A program made the translations under genes and the position numbers. A DNA stretch of 20,309 bases. Origin: Triparma columacea. Its lineage: Eukaryota; Sar; Bolidophyceae; Parmales; Triparmaceae. Positions within the stretch are counted from its first letter, which is position 1; every line of letters begins with the position of its first letter. The stretch spans positions 91,363 to 111,671 of the forward strand of contig BRYA01000385.1 in NCBI GenBank assembly GCA_030267965.1. Direction: 5' to 3'. The notes under the pieces are model-generated. The model did no database searches. It was not told the origin of the DNA and saw only the letters and a list, made by a program, of their open reading frames with translations. Positions 9,309-19,557 of this stretch are shown in pieces.

Positions 9309-12300
9309 ATGAGTAGTAACGCCCCTGTTAAGAGTGAACAAGGAGAAATCCATGGCAACCCAACAGAACCCCTGCGCTTGACCATCTCAAGACAGGTGCT
9401 CGAGAGGACTTCAACAAGCGGAGAAGGTGAGATGGCTGGGGGGTTGAGGGCGATGAACTAGAGGAGGGGGATGGGGGGGGCGAGAGGTGGGGGGGATGGG
9501 GTGGGCGAGAGGCTAGGGGGATGGGTCTGGGCGAGGGGTTGGGGGGGGGTGGGTCTGGGCGAAGGGTGGGGGGGGAGTCTGGGCGAGGGGTGGGGGGGGG
9601 AGTCTGGGCTAGAGGTGGAGGGGGACGACTCGAAGCGGGACAAAATCTCAGCCGACCCAATCCGCACAAAAAAAACTCCATCCATGGTTAACTCACTCAG
9701 CACTTCCTAACGCAGGACATACCTCTAATCACAAGAGATCGGCGGGGGATGGGGGGGAAGTAGATCTCTTCCATTCGGGGAAAGGCTCTTTCGAATTCCC
9801 TGACGGCAATGTCGATTTTGACGAAACCCCTCCCACCACCGAGCTGACATTTCACCCAAGTTCAGACACTGGTATGGATCTAAAAGGTAAGCGAAGGGCA
9901 AGGCGGCGTTGTTGGTGGCGTCTGGGAGAAGGAGAGGGGGGGAGGGTTGACTACTTCCGTCCCCGGAGAACGCACAATTTTATAGCTCACCAACGAAATC
10001 TCATCGACGTTATTGTTCACCCCCGCGCAGAGATGAATGGGAGTGACGCACAGGTTTGGGCGCAGAGCAATGTAGAAGATCCCTCTAATTATAAGGCAGA
10101 CCCAACGCCGTCAGAGGGCGCCAAGGGGACTGAGATTTCAATTGAGAAAAAGAAGGAAGTCTCGAGGATGAAAACGCAGGACGCAAACGCTGAATGGGCT
10201 GAGCGAGGTGAGTTTGGGTAGTTTGGACTGCTTTGGGGGAGATAGAGAAGAAGGAGAAGGAGAGGCTGCTCGCATGGCGCTTGTCGGGCAGTTGAGGCTC
10301 GTCAAATTTCTTCCAACTAACTCCACCAATCAATAACCCCAAACGTACCGTCACGGATGTAACCACACTTACCATCACAGCAGGGCCTCGAGGCGGTTAT
10401 CATACCCAAGTATTACCTCAAGAGGGATCTCTCTCTGAAGGTGACGGAGTCTCACTGCCGCTGCAGGTCGCCAGTACAAGCGAGGGTATGAAATTAAACA
10501 CGTCAAGTGAGGAGACTGCGCTCGTCACTAAAGCCGAGGGAGTTGAAAGAGGTGAGATAAGGGTAGATGGGGGTTCAAGGGGGGAGATAGATGATAAGGG
10601 GGGTTTAGCGCGCGGATTATTTATTTATTTATTTCTGCGACTGTAGAGGCTCGTAAAATATCATTTCAGTATGTGTGCTCACCCCAGCAACACTTATATC
10701 TTCATAAACAAACGCCTACGCTTACATTCACAGCGACGCCTCGAAAGGGCGCTCACTCTCTGGTAGGAGGGGATCCCCTTGATACAGTGGGGGGAACGCC
10801 GCTGTCGTCACATATAGAGAATTCAAGTGAGGATTTAGAAGAGGTGAGGAGATGCGATGAGAAGAGAAATGATGGGCTGAAAACGTTAAGGAATGCGAGG
10901 GAGAAAATACGCAGGAGTCTTAAATTCTGCATAAGATGCATCTTAAGCCTCACACACTACCGCTGCGATACTAACTCTGCGTAAAACCCCATTCTTGCAA
11001 CATGCACAACTCTCCATGCTTGTCACAGGTAAGAATGGAATCGTAGTAAAAACGACGTCGCACCTTGCAAGCCACGCCCATGCACGTGATGATTTTGTCT
11101 CTTAATATAATCTCGCCTCCCTTACGCGACATTACTATTTCTAACCTACTAACGTCTTTCCACAATTTGCTTCGCTCCTCACAGGAAAAGGACACAGAAA
11201 ATGAATCCCGAGGAGGGGGAGAAGACGGTGTGAGAGAGACTCATATACTTCAGGTTGACACCCCGATGTCCGATAGCTACCATTCAGTAAGCGATCTTGG
11301 CCATGAGAGGCAAGTTACTCGGTCTTCTGCAATTGAAAGACCCCATGGGGACGCTGGACGAGGTGAGTTCGATTTAGAGGGTTGTAGGGGCGGCAACCTT
11401 TGATATTCTATAGGGAAACGTGGACGATATGTTGGAGCACGTGTAGAAATCTTTTCACTTTGACTGACAACCACCATATCGCCATTACCGCAGACTTTGA
11501 AAATGGCCATGAGGACGCCGAACGAGGTGAGTTGTGCGTTGAGCATCAGAAGAGAGAAAGGACAATTTAATACTCTAGGAGAGAGCGGGAGAGGCGCGGG
11601 AGGGCGTGTTGAAACTTTGTATTTTTGCTCACCGCCTGCGTGCGGAACGCACGGAGCCGTTCGTGGAGGGCCTGGCCCTCTGCGTCATTTTCGACGGGCG
11701 GCGGCAGCGGCACACACGCGCGCGCGCCAGTCTGCAACGACCGCATGGGATCCGTCTCAGGCGACCGCGTGGGTTCCATCTGCGGCGACCGCATGGAGCG
11801 CTTCTGCGGCGACCGCATGGGGCGCTTCTGCGGCGACCGCACGGGTTCCATCTCCGGCGACCGCACGGGTTCCATCTCCGGCGACCGCATGGGTTCCGTC
11901 TCCGGCGACCGCGTGGGGCGCTTGATATGCTACACAGAAACGAGGAGCACGCGTTGACTAACAAACTCCATAATCGCCATCACCGCAGACTCTGAAAATG
12001 GTCACGAGGACGCCGGACAAGGTGAGTTGTGCGTTAAGCCCCAGAAGAAAAAGAGCACAATTAAATACTCTAGGGGAGAGCAGGAGAGTCGCGGGAGGAC
12101 GAGTTGAAACATTGTAATTTTTTCTCACTTTTGCTACAATGTTGTCCACTTCGCAGTCATGACATTAAATCCTGACAACACCGTCAGGAACAAAGATCCC
12201 CTGCAGCCCCTCTCCCGCCCCAATCGCACACCCTCCGCAATATACGGCCCCGTAGATATCGATTACACAGCTCTTGGCCCCGAACAAGGTAAACTTGTGA

Positions 12301-15300
12301 AGCTTCTTGATGACCGAGGAGCCATTGAAGGCCTTATCGACAGCTCTACCGGCGTCGATGTGAAAGCTATGGAGCTCGCTGGTGTCTTCCACGACGAGCG
12401 CGACAAGATCATTGACTTTCTCCTCACCGATTGTGAGCAGGGCAAGTTCCGAAGGAAGACCCTCCACGAGTATGACAAAGAGGAAGGAGTCATTCATAGA
12501 CTCGTCCATTGGCAGCACTACGGCAGCAGGAATAAGTTCGTTGAATTTCTCCTCGACGTCAGCGTCACCTCTCCCGACGATTCGACGAAAATTATGGAAT
12601 TAACATCCCTTGACAAGGACGATCTTTCTGATGAGGCAATTGCGAAGCTTGTTGAGATTCTAACCTCAAGAAATACTAAGACTGTCAAACGAGGTGTCAT
12701 TAAGGGGCAGCTCAGCTTCACTGATTTTGAGTCTGGACAAACTGCAGTCACCATGGTGGGAACTCTTAAGGCAGAGGAGAGGGTAATAGAGATGAAATCA
12801 GAAGTTGATGTTCGCTCAGGCAAAAGCTTTAAGATTGTGAGATCCACGAGATCTAGTGTTGAAGGTAGCCCAGGCAGGACCAAGAAGGGAGACGTCAAGG
12901 CTGCGTATGCAGCAGTAAAGGGTATTGTGGAGGAGGTCGGGAAGAAGTTCAGACAGCCTGCAGTCATTGACGAGCGGAGGAAGGTGCACTTTGTGGAAGA
13001 GGTCATGCCGAGGGCACCGTCTCTGACAATAGAGGAGGAGGCAATGTTGGAGAGGGTTGGGAGTCTAGAGAAGGAACTCCACACAAAGGGAAAAAGAGTC
13101 AAGGGGACACTGAAAGAGGGCATTGACAAATTCCTGTGGAGAGAGGGGGACAACGTGTGGGCAGCCTTTGAGGTCACTGTGGACAAGTCAGCAGAGGCTG
13201 TGTTGGCAGAGCAGTTTCTGCTAAACACATTTGCACGATCTAAGAAGCACTTAAAGAATAATGGGAACTTACCAAGGGCTATCAGGAATGATGTCGATGG
13301 AACTAGAAGCTTGCACTATCATTCTGGCATGAAGGTCCCTGCCACCACCAATCGACTATTTGAGAATTGGTTTGTGTGGAAGGAGGCTAAATTGGACAAT
13401 GGCCAGACTGCATACATAATAGGATTTGTGCCTTTGCGTGAATATTATGGGGCAAGCTTCACCAACCTTAGCAAGGACGGCTTTGTAGTTGGAGTAACAA
13501 GAGGAATCTACATCATGGCCGAGGTTGCCCCAAATGTCTGTAGAGTGACACGTATTCAAACAGTTGATCTCAAATTCAGTGGCATTCAAAAGACTCTGAT
13601 GGACAAAGCAATTGACTACCTTGCAAAGAGTCAGCTTGTTGAGGCCAACAGGTTGCAGAAGAAGTTCAGGAGGAACGGGAAGGAAGTTGATGCTGAGGTC
13701 AGGGGGGCCTTGGTGGAGAGGATGAGGGAGGGTGTTGAGTTGGAGGAGGACCAGAAGATAGTGTTTGGGGAGTTGGAGAAGCTCTTTGGTGGGGAGGATG
13801 AAGAAGGGTGGGGGCCTCTTGAGTCACCTTATGGGGGAGTGAAGATGGAGATCAAGTACAGTCAGCAGAAGAAGGGTGAGAGGAGCATTGCACTTGGGAG
13901 AACTTACGGAAATGCAGACTGTACAGCAGAGGAGGCAGCAGCTTGGTACTTTGAGTTTTGTGGCAGGGACAGGAATGCTCTTGGCTTCCAGGCTGGAGGT
14001 CTTGCCCGGCTTGAAGTAAGAAAGGGAGGGCAAAGGAGAAACGAGAATTTGATTGCGTTGGTCAAGAAGTTTCCTTTCCCGTTCAATAAAAGAGAATTTG
14101 TCTTTAGAAATCTGTGGAAAAAGAACAAAAACGACAGTATCTCTGTTGGCTCTTGGCCAAGCGACGATGAGATTGATTACGGTGGAGATGTCAAAAATGT
14201 AGTCAAAGCAGAAGGCAGAACCCTGCTTATAGCTACCAACATCAGCAAAGAAGGAGGGACAGCGCAGTGTAAGCTTGATTTCAAACAGCATTTGGATTTA
14301 GGCGGTTTCATCCCCCTCAAACTTCTCGAGAAAAAAATTCCAAAGCAACTGAAAATCTTACACGAAATTCAAGAAACTTTCAAGCAAGATGAGGAGATTG
14401 ATAAGGCTGCGCTAGAGAATCTTGCAAACATCATGAGAAATGAGCAGCAAAATTATACTAAGGAGGAGGAGGCGGCCATTATGAAGGGTAAGGAGTTTTA
14501 TGAGAATTGCAAGAAGGAGGAGAACTTTGATAAACTGAAGAGTTCTGATGAGAGGGTCAAGATGAAGCTAGTTCATGTTGATGGGGCAAGCAGTGGGACT
14601 GGTGTTGCCACTACTGTAGTTGACGCTAGTGTGGAGGAGTGTGCTGCACACGAGTATATTCTGGACTCAAGAACATTTAAAAAGAGGGCAAAAGAGAAAG
14701 GCGTAACTGACTATCACATCAAGCATTTAAGTGAGCACTCATATAACTACATCTCAACGAGAGAACTAGGAATTCCTCGGTTTGCTCCTCGTGATGGAAG
14801 GAGTAAAATTACCTGGTGCAAGCAAGATGATGGCAAAGTTATCATTGATGTTTCAGACACAGAGGAGCTCCATGAAGACTTTCCAGTGAAGGCTGGAAAT
14901 GTGTTAGTGAAGGCACACACAGTTTATATATTTGAGCCACTGGACCCTATTGGAGAAGTGTCACAAACATTAGTGACTTTCACAACAAAGTTAGACCTTG
15001 GTGGTGTATTCTTCTCCTCCATCATGAACAAGCTCGCTCCAACTTTTCTTTCTGGAGTCTCTAAATTGAGGAAGAAATTTGATAAGAGCAAAGACAATGA
15101 CGCCTTCAACAGACAGCAGATCATTGCAAAGTTTGAGGAGATTGCAATTGAGGGCGCACCAGGGATTGAAAGTCACTTTGACGAGATTGATGGAGCTCAA
15201 GAGATCAATAGTGGGTTGACTGGGCAGACATTGATAAAGGCAGAGAAGGGAATGGGGTGGGGGAAGACTTCAATAACTGTGAGAGCATCCCACAAGGAAG

Positions 15301-18300
15301 TTGCAGCTTTCTTCTGGGACGTCCAGAGCAGATTGAAATCCAAGGTTGTGCTTCACAGAATCAATAACAAGATACTCGTACTCACAGTTGACCACAACAT
15401 ATTCGCACTAAAAAAGTCACTGTCTAGTAACCTTTTCAGTTCTAGCTCAAAAACCAAAGCATTTATGGCTGTGAAATTTTCTGAGGTTGGAGTAAAGAAG
15501 ACAGACGTTGAAATGATGACTAGACAGGAGGGTTTGGGAAAAGCTGCCATCAAACAGAGTGTGATTAAGCACCTGGGCATGGCAACTGATGCTGCTTACT
15601 ACTTCGACAACCTTCTGAAAAGCACAGAAGCAGGGGAGCAGGATGGGATGAGGTTTGGAGAGCAGCTGATGGAGAGAGTAAAGAAAAGGAATGTTGGGGG
15701 CAGTAAAGTAGAGGTAGTGAGGGAGTTCATTGTTGCCAATAGGGCACTGAGAGAGATTACAGAGCAGCATGGTTTCATGAGAACACTGCTGTATGCTATG
15801 GTTATGAACAAATTTAAAAGGAGAGCAACAAATGAGGGAGAAGTTAAGAGTGAGGAGGAAGCCAGGGGGTGGGAGATTGGGAGTGCAATGACAGCAATCA
15901 TGTTGACCACAGCAACAGCTGCTCATGCTGTAGATGAGTGGGCGCAACAATTCACTGAAGTGCAAGAAGTAATGAATGAACAAGTGTGGTTAAGGCCCAT
16001 GCTAGAGGAGATAGTTATGAAACTATTCATGAAGTCTACCTTGGGCTTAAAGGCAAGAGTTTCTGTTGGTGCTGCGACAAGCATGGTCGATTTGCTGACT
16101 GATGTGTATGTGACGAACATGTTTTGGAAAGGTAAGAAGTATGGGTACTTTAAGGCTTCTCTGGCAAGTTTAGTGGTGTCAATTGGGCTTCAGATGGTTA
16201 TTGTTTGGGGGCAAAACAGGAAGTTGGGGTTGAAGAGGGTGCTTAAGGAATGGTTTCCTATTTTGATTGGGTACAAGCCTGCAGTTGATGCTTACAGAGT
16301 GGCAACTGGGGCAAAGCAAGAGGTTGGGACAGCATTTGACGCAATGCATGAGATGACAGTTATGAAAATGATTGAGATGTTTGCTGAGGCAATCCCCGGA
16401 GTGATCATCCAACTTATGGCCATAGCAACAAGTGACAAAGCTGTTAGAACTTCAGCATGGCTTTCAGTTGTAGTGTCAGCAATTACAACAGGCTTTGCCT
16501 CGGCAACAATTAGTTATGACTGGGACACAGACCCTGCTAGGAGAGAAAAGTCACCAGACTTCTATGGGTATATACCAGCAAAAGCAAGCAAGAGAACAGT
16601 AGTGTTTGTGTCCATGCTGCTGTACACTGCAGGAATGCTTCTTATAAGGTGTACAACAATAGTTCTTCTTGGGTTGATGGGAGGTAGGTGGGTCTTTCTC
16701 TACATTGGAGCCGACCTTGGTCTGTACTTGTTAGTTAAGATTTTAAGGGGAGACTTTTGGTACTGGATACCATTAGGGGGCAATTTAGAAATTGTGAGTA
16801 GTATTCTAATGAGAGTGATTGTAAAGATCATCACAGACTTCACTTCAATGGTGCAGTTTAGAAATCCTAACGAAGTTGGTGGAGTATATTGGTTGTTTGG
16901 TCTTTTGTTGACAATGGCGAGCCTGCCAGTGTCCATATATATAGCTTCACCTTATGTTGATGAGGGAGCAATTGATATTTCATCATCAATGATGAACTAT
17001 ATCATACCAATAACTACCATATGCTTTGCTGTATTCTTTTTAAACATTGAGAGGAAGTACTTGCACACATTTGGGAGCATACAAAGAGGAAAGGACAAGA
17101 CTATGGCATATTTCTTCGAAGGGAAAAGTGATGCAATAATGTTTTTAGTCTTTAAAAGGTCAAAACATCATTGGGTCTCAAATGAAGGACAAATTAAGAA
17201 ATGGGTTGGCTTAAACTGGGCTAAATGGGAAGAGGAGCAGCCAGAGTGGTTTACTGATATGATGAAGGCTAAAGTTCCTGTAGACTTTATTCCAGCAGAT
17301 GAGGATGCTAGAAGGATTGAAAGTGTTAGGAGAGCAAGTGTTGATGCTGAAGCTGAGGGTGGTTTTGCAGGTGCTTTGAGAGCAAGTATTAGGAGAGCAA
17401 GTGATGGAGGCGCTGTTGAGACAGGGCTTGTCATTCCCGAAAATGACAACACAAGTGTGCTTGACGGTGACCTGAGCACAAGGGAGGAGGAATCCAATGA
17501 AGAGGTTGGAACAAGAATTGGGGAGCAGTTGATGCAAACAGTGAAGAAGAGAAAACGTGGGCATAACGGGGAAAGTAAAGTAAAGGTCGTAATGGATTTC
17601 ATAACAAGCAACCAAGCACTGGGGGAGCTAATAGAGCAGAACAATTTTGTCGGAACCATGTTGTGCGCTGTGGTGAGGAACAACCTGAAAAGGGACGCCG
17701 CCAAGGAGGGCTTGAATGAGAATGAGGAGGAAGCCAAGGGGTGGGAGATCGGGAATGAGCTGACAAAGACCATGTCAGTTACAACATCTGCTGAGGAAGC
17801 AATAAGAGTCTGGGCAGAGAAGCACCCTGAGGTACAAGAAGTCATGAGAGAGCATGGCTGGCTAAGACCAATGCTCGAGGCTGTTGTTAAGGAGTTATTC
17901 CTCAAGACAAACTTTGGCTTGAAAGCACGGGTTATGGCAGGTGCAGTGCTGAGCATGACTGATTTGGTGACTGATGTGTATGTGACGTACATGTTTAGGA
18001 GAGGTAAGAAGTATGGGTACTTCAAGGCATCTTTGGCAAGTTTGGTAGTGTCAATTGGGTTGCAGATGCTTAGTGTTTGGTTGCAAAATAAGAAATTTGG
18101 AACGAAAAGGGTGGTTTGGGAGTTGATTCCAATCTTGCTTGGGTACAAGCCTGCAGTAGATGCCTATAGGGTAGCAACTGGAGCAAAGCAAGAGATTGGG
18201 ACGTCTTTTGCCCCAATGCTTGAGATGACATTCATGAAAGGGATAGAGATGTTTGCCGAGGCAATTCCTGGGGTTATTATCCAACTTATGGCTATAGTAA

Positions 18301-19376
18301 CAAGTGCCAAAGATGTTGGAACTTCAGCATGGCTTTCAGTTGCAGTGTCAGCAATTACAACAGGCTTTGCCTCTGCAACAATTAGTTATGACTGGGACAC
18401 AAACCCTGCTAGGAGAGAAGTATCACCAGATTTCTATGGATATATACCTGCAAAAGCAAGCAAGAGAACAGTAGTGTTTATTTCAATGATGCTCTTGTCA
18501 GCAGGGATGCTTCTCATAAGGTGTACAACAATAGTTCTTCTTGGGTTGATGGGAGGAAAGTGGGCATTTTTCTACATTGGAGCCGACCTTGGTCTGTACT
18601 TGTTGATTAAGATATTGAGAGGAGACTTCTGGTATTGGGTGCCATTAGGGGGGAACATAGAGATTTTGAGTAGCATTTTGATAAGAGCTATTAATAAGAT
18701 CATTGTGGACTTCACGTCAGTTGCGCACTTGCGACATCCTAATGAAGTCGGAGGAGCCTATTGGTTGTTTGGTCTTGTGTTGACAATGGGAAGCCTGCCA
18801 TCGTCAATATTTGTAACTTCACCTTATGTTGATAAGAAGGCAATTGATATTGCATCATCAATTGTGAATTATTTCATACCTCTAACTACCCTATGGTTTG
18901 CTGTTTTCTTTTTGAATATTGAGAAGAAGTACTTGCACACTTTTTGGAGCATACAAAGAGGGAAGGACAAGACTATGGCATATTTCCTCGAAGGGAAAAG
19001 TGATGTAATAATGTTTGTGGTCTTTAAAAGGTCAAAACATCATTGGGTGTCAATTAAAGGAGACATTAAGACATGGGTTGGCTTAAACTGGGCTAAATGG
19101 GAGGAGGAACAGCCAGAGTGGTTTACTGATGTGATGAAAGCTAAGGTGCCTGTAGATTTCATTCCACCAGATGGAGATGCTAGAAGGAGAGAGAGTGCGA
19201 GGAGAGCAAGTGTTGACGCTGAAGCTGAGAGTGGTTTAGCAGGTGCTGTGAGAGCAAGCATTAGGAGAGCAAGTGTTGGAGGCGCTGATGGTGGAGATAT
19301 TATAGGGGTGGGAGGTTGGAAGGGTAAAGGAAGCAGTGTTGTACCGCTTGAGGATGAGCACAAGGATGGGGAGTAA
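9309..19376 (+). CDS. Multi-START-domain protein fused to two tandem XK-like membrane modules
   Basis: Nine exons join to 2736 residues: 9309-9426, 9716-9886, 10031-10207, 10381-10551, 10734-10843, 11185-11362, 11494-11526, 11989-12021 and 12157-19376. The ATG at 12159 is in frame behind an acceptor at 12156 and is not the likely start. Residues 1-331 are polar and disordered. Four START-like lipid-binding domains follow at about 640-830, 890-1070, 1135-1315 and 1360-1470; clear cores are RLFENWFVWKEA, KREFVFRNLWKK, LDLGGFIPLKLLE and LDLGGVFFSSIM. The fourth looks short. Next come two polytopic modules of ~8-9 helices, offset by 624 residues (first helices ~1628 and ~2252). Each has DLLTDVYVT-like helix 1, FAEAIPGVIIQLMAI and LSVxVSAITTGFASATISYD, then an RRAS-rich tail. 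XK-related scramblases have a comparable layout; this part is inferred. Probable role: membrane lipid handling. Confidence 0.75.
9427..9715 (+). repeat. G-rich minisatellite in intron 1 of the START/XK-like gene
   Basis: A 289-nt phase-1 intron, GTGAGA...CGCAG. Bases ~9461-9620 are imperfect repeats of GGGTCTGGGCGAGGGGTGG-like units with runs of 3-9 G. Many G-runs on the sense strand could fold as G-quadruplexes in DNA or pre-mRNA. A CTAAC lies only a few bases from the acceptor, too close to be the branch site. Confidence 0.8.
10378..10383 (+). other. NAGNAG tandem acceptor of exon 4
   Basis: CAGCAG at the intron 3/exon 4 border allows splicing at 10381 or 10384. Both keep frame and differ by one residue. 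A CAACTAAC branch-like site lies ~60 bases upstream. Confidence 0.55.
10844..11184 (+). other. Two abutting introns with a zero-length exon (recursive splice site)
   Basis: The 341-nt gap between exons 5 and 6 is about twice as long as most of this gene's introns and reads as two complete introns. The first runs GTGAGG (10844), TACTAAC (10969-10975), GTCACAG ending at 11028; that AG is the first one after the branch motif. The second begins at once with GTAAGA (11029) and has TACTAAC at 11147-11153 and CTCACAG ending at 11184. The halves are 185 and 156 nt. Both outer junctions are phase 0, so an empty exon costs no frame. Confidence 0.65.
11494..11526 (+). repeat. Microexon 7, first copy of a duplicated exon-intron unit
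   Basis: This 33-nt phase-1 exon encodes DFENGHEDAER. Both flanks resemble those of exon 8: upstream TTGACTGACAAC...CGCCATTACCGCAG; downstream GTGAGTTGTGCGTTGAG, later AATACTCTAG and GTTGAAACTTTGTA. The similarity ends near 11634. Confidence 0.75.
11737..11924. repeat. 24-bp minisatellite inside intron 7
   Basis: About eight copies of a 24-mer (GCGACCGCATGGGTTCCATC plus TCCG, with variants), in register at 11737, 11761, 11785, 11809, 11833, 11857, 11881 and 11905. Since 24 is a multiple of three, several frames on both strands stay open, giving shadow frames. Reading out of exon 7 reaches a stop before the array, so it is intronic. An alternating CACACACGCGCGCGCG tract lies just upstream (11711-11726). 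Confidence 0.85.
11989..12021 (+). repeat. Microexon 8, second copy of the duplicated exon-intron unit
   Basis: This 33-nt phase-1 exon encodes DSENGHEDAGQ, 495 bases from its partner. Upstream is TTGACTAACAAACTCC...CGCCATCACCGCAG; downstream is GTGAGTTGTGCGTTAAG, later AATACTCTAG and GTTGAAACATTGTA. It closely matches the exon 7 unit, so exon and introns were copied together. Confidence 0.75.
17506..19290 (+). repeat. In-frame internal tandem duplication within the START/XK-like gene
   Basis: This is the second copy of the segment at about 15645-17415. Landmarks fall exactly 1872 bases (624 codons) apart: GGTAAGAAGT 16131/18003, GGCTTTGCCT 16491/18363 and GAGxxGAAGTAC 17049/18921. There are thus no net indels between them. 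Small indels occur in the leading ~100 residues. Several blocks, such as the one around 16491/18363, are nearly identical at nucleotide level. Confidence 0.9.
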
Positions 19377-19557
19377 CTAATAGGGCAGCAACATTTGTAG
19401 GATGAAATGATTTGATTTAGTATTTTTGTGACTTTTTTGAAAGTATTTAAGGTATATTTTGATTACAAAGGGATTGTTATAGTGGTTTGTGAGTATTGTG
19501 AAAGTGTAGTAAAAGTAATGTGAGTGCGTTAAAGTCGTTTGTGAGTATTGAAGAAGC
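19377..19557. other. 3' flank of the START/XK-like gene
   Basis: A/T- and G-rich non-coding DNA with degenerate copies of GTGGTTTGTGAGTATTG. I find no canonical AATAAA, so the 3' end of the transcript cannot be placed. Confidence 0.5.

Noticed and set aside
10613..10634. TTATTTATTTATTT run as an AU-rich regulatory element
   Set aside because: It lies inside intron 4 and would be removed from the mature RNA; most likely a simple (TTTA) microsatellite.
11567..11995. Several overlapping 107-129-codon frames on both strands with Arg/Pro/Ser repeats
   Set aside because: The 24-bp minisatellite is a multiple of three and lacks stops in several frames, so frames open automatically. The region lies inside an intron.
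12159..12161. ATG at 12159 as start codon of the large protein
   Set aside because: It lies two bases after a good acceptor, and eight upstream exons join to it in frame, so translation more likely starts at 9309. A short isoform starting here cannot be excluded.
12518..13228. 236-codon frame on the minus strand
   Set aside because: Lies opposite the well-supported START-domain frame; composition is that of an antisense shadow.
17168..18148. 326-codon frame on the minus strand, Ser/Leu-rich
   Set aside because: Antisense of the duplicated membrane module, with similar shadows at the matching place in the other copy. No family resemblance.
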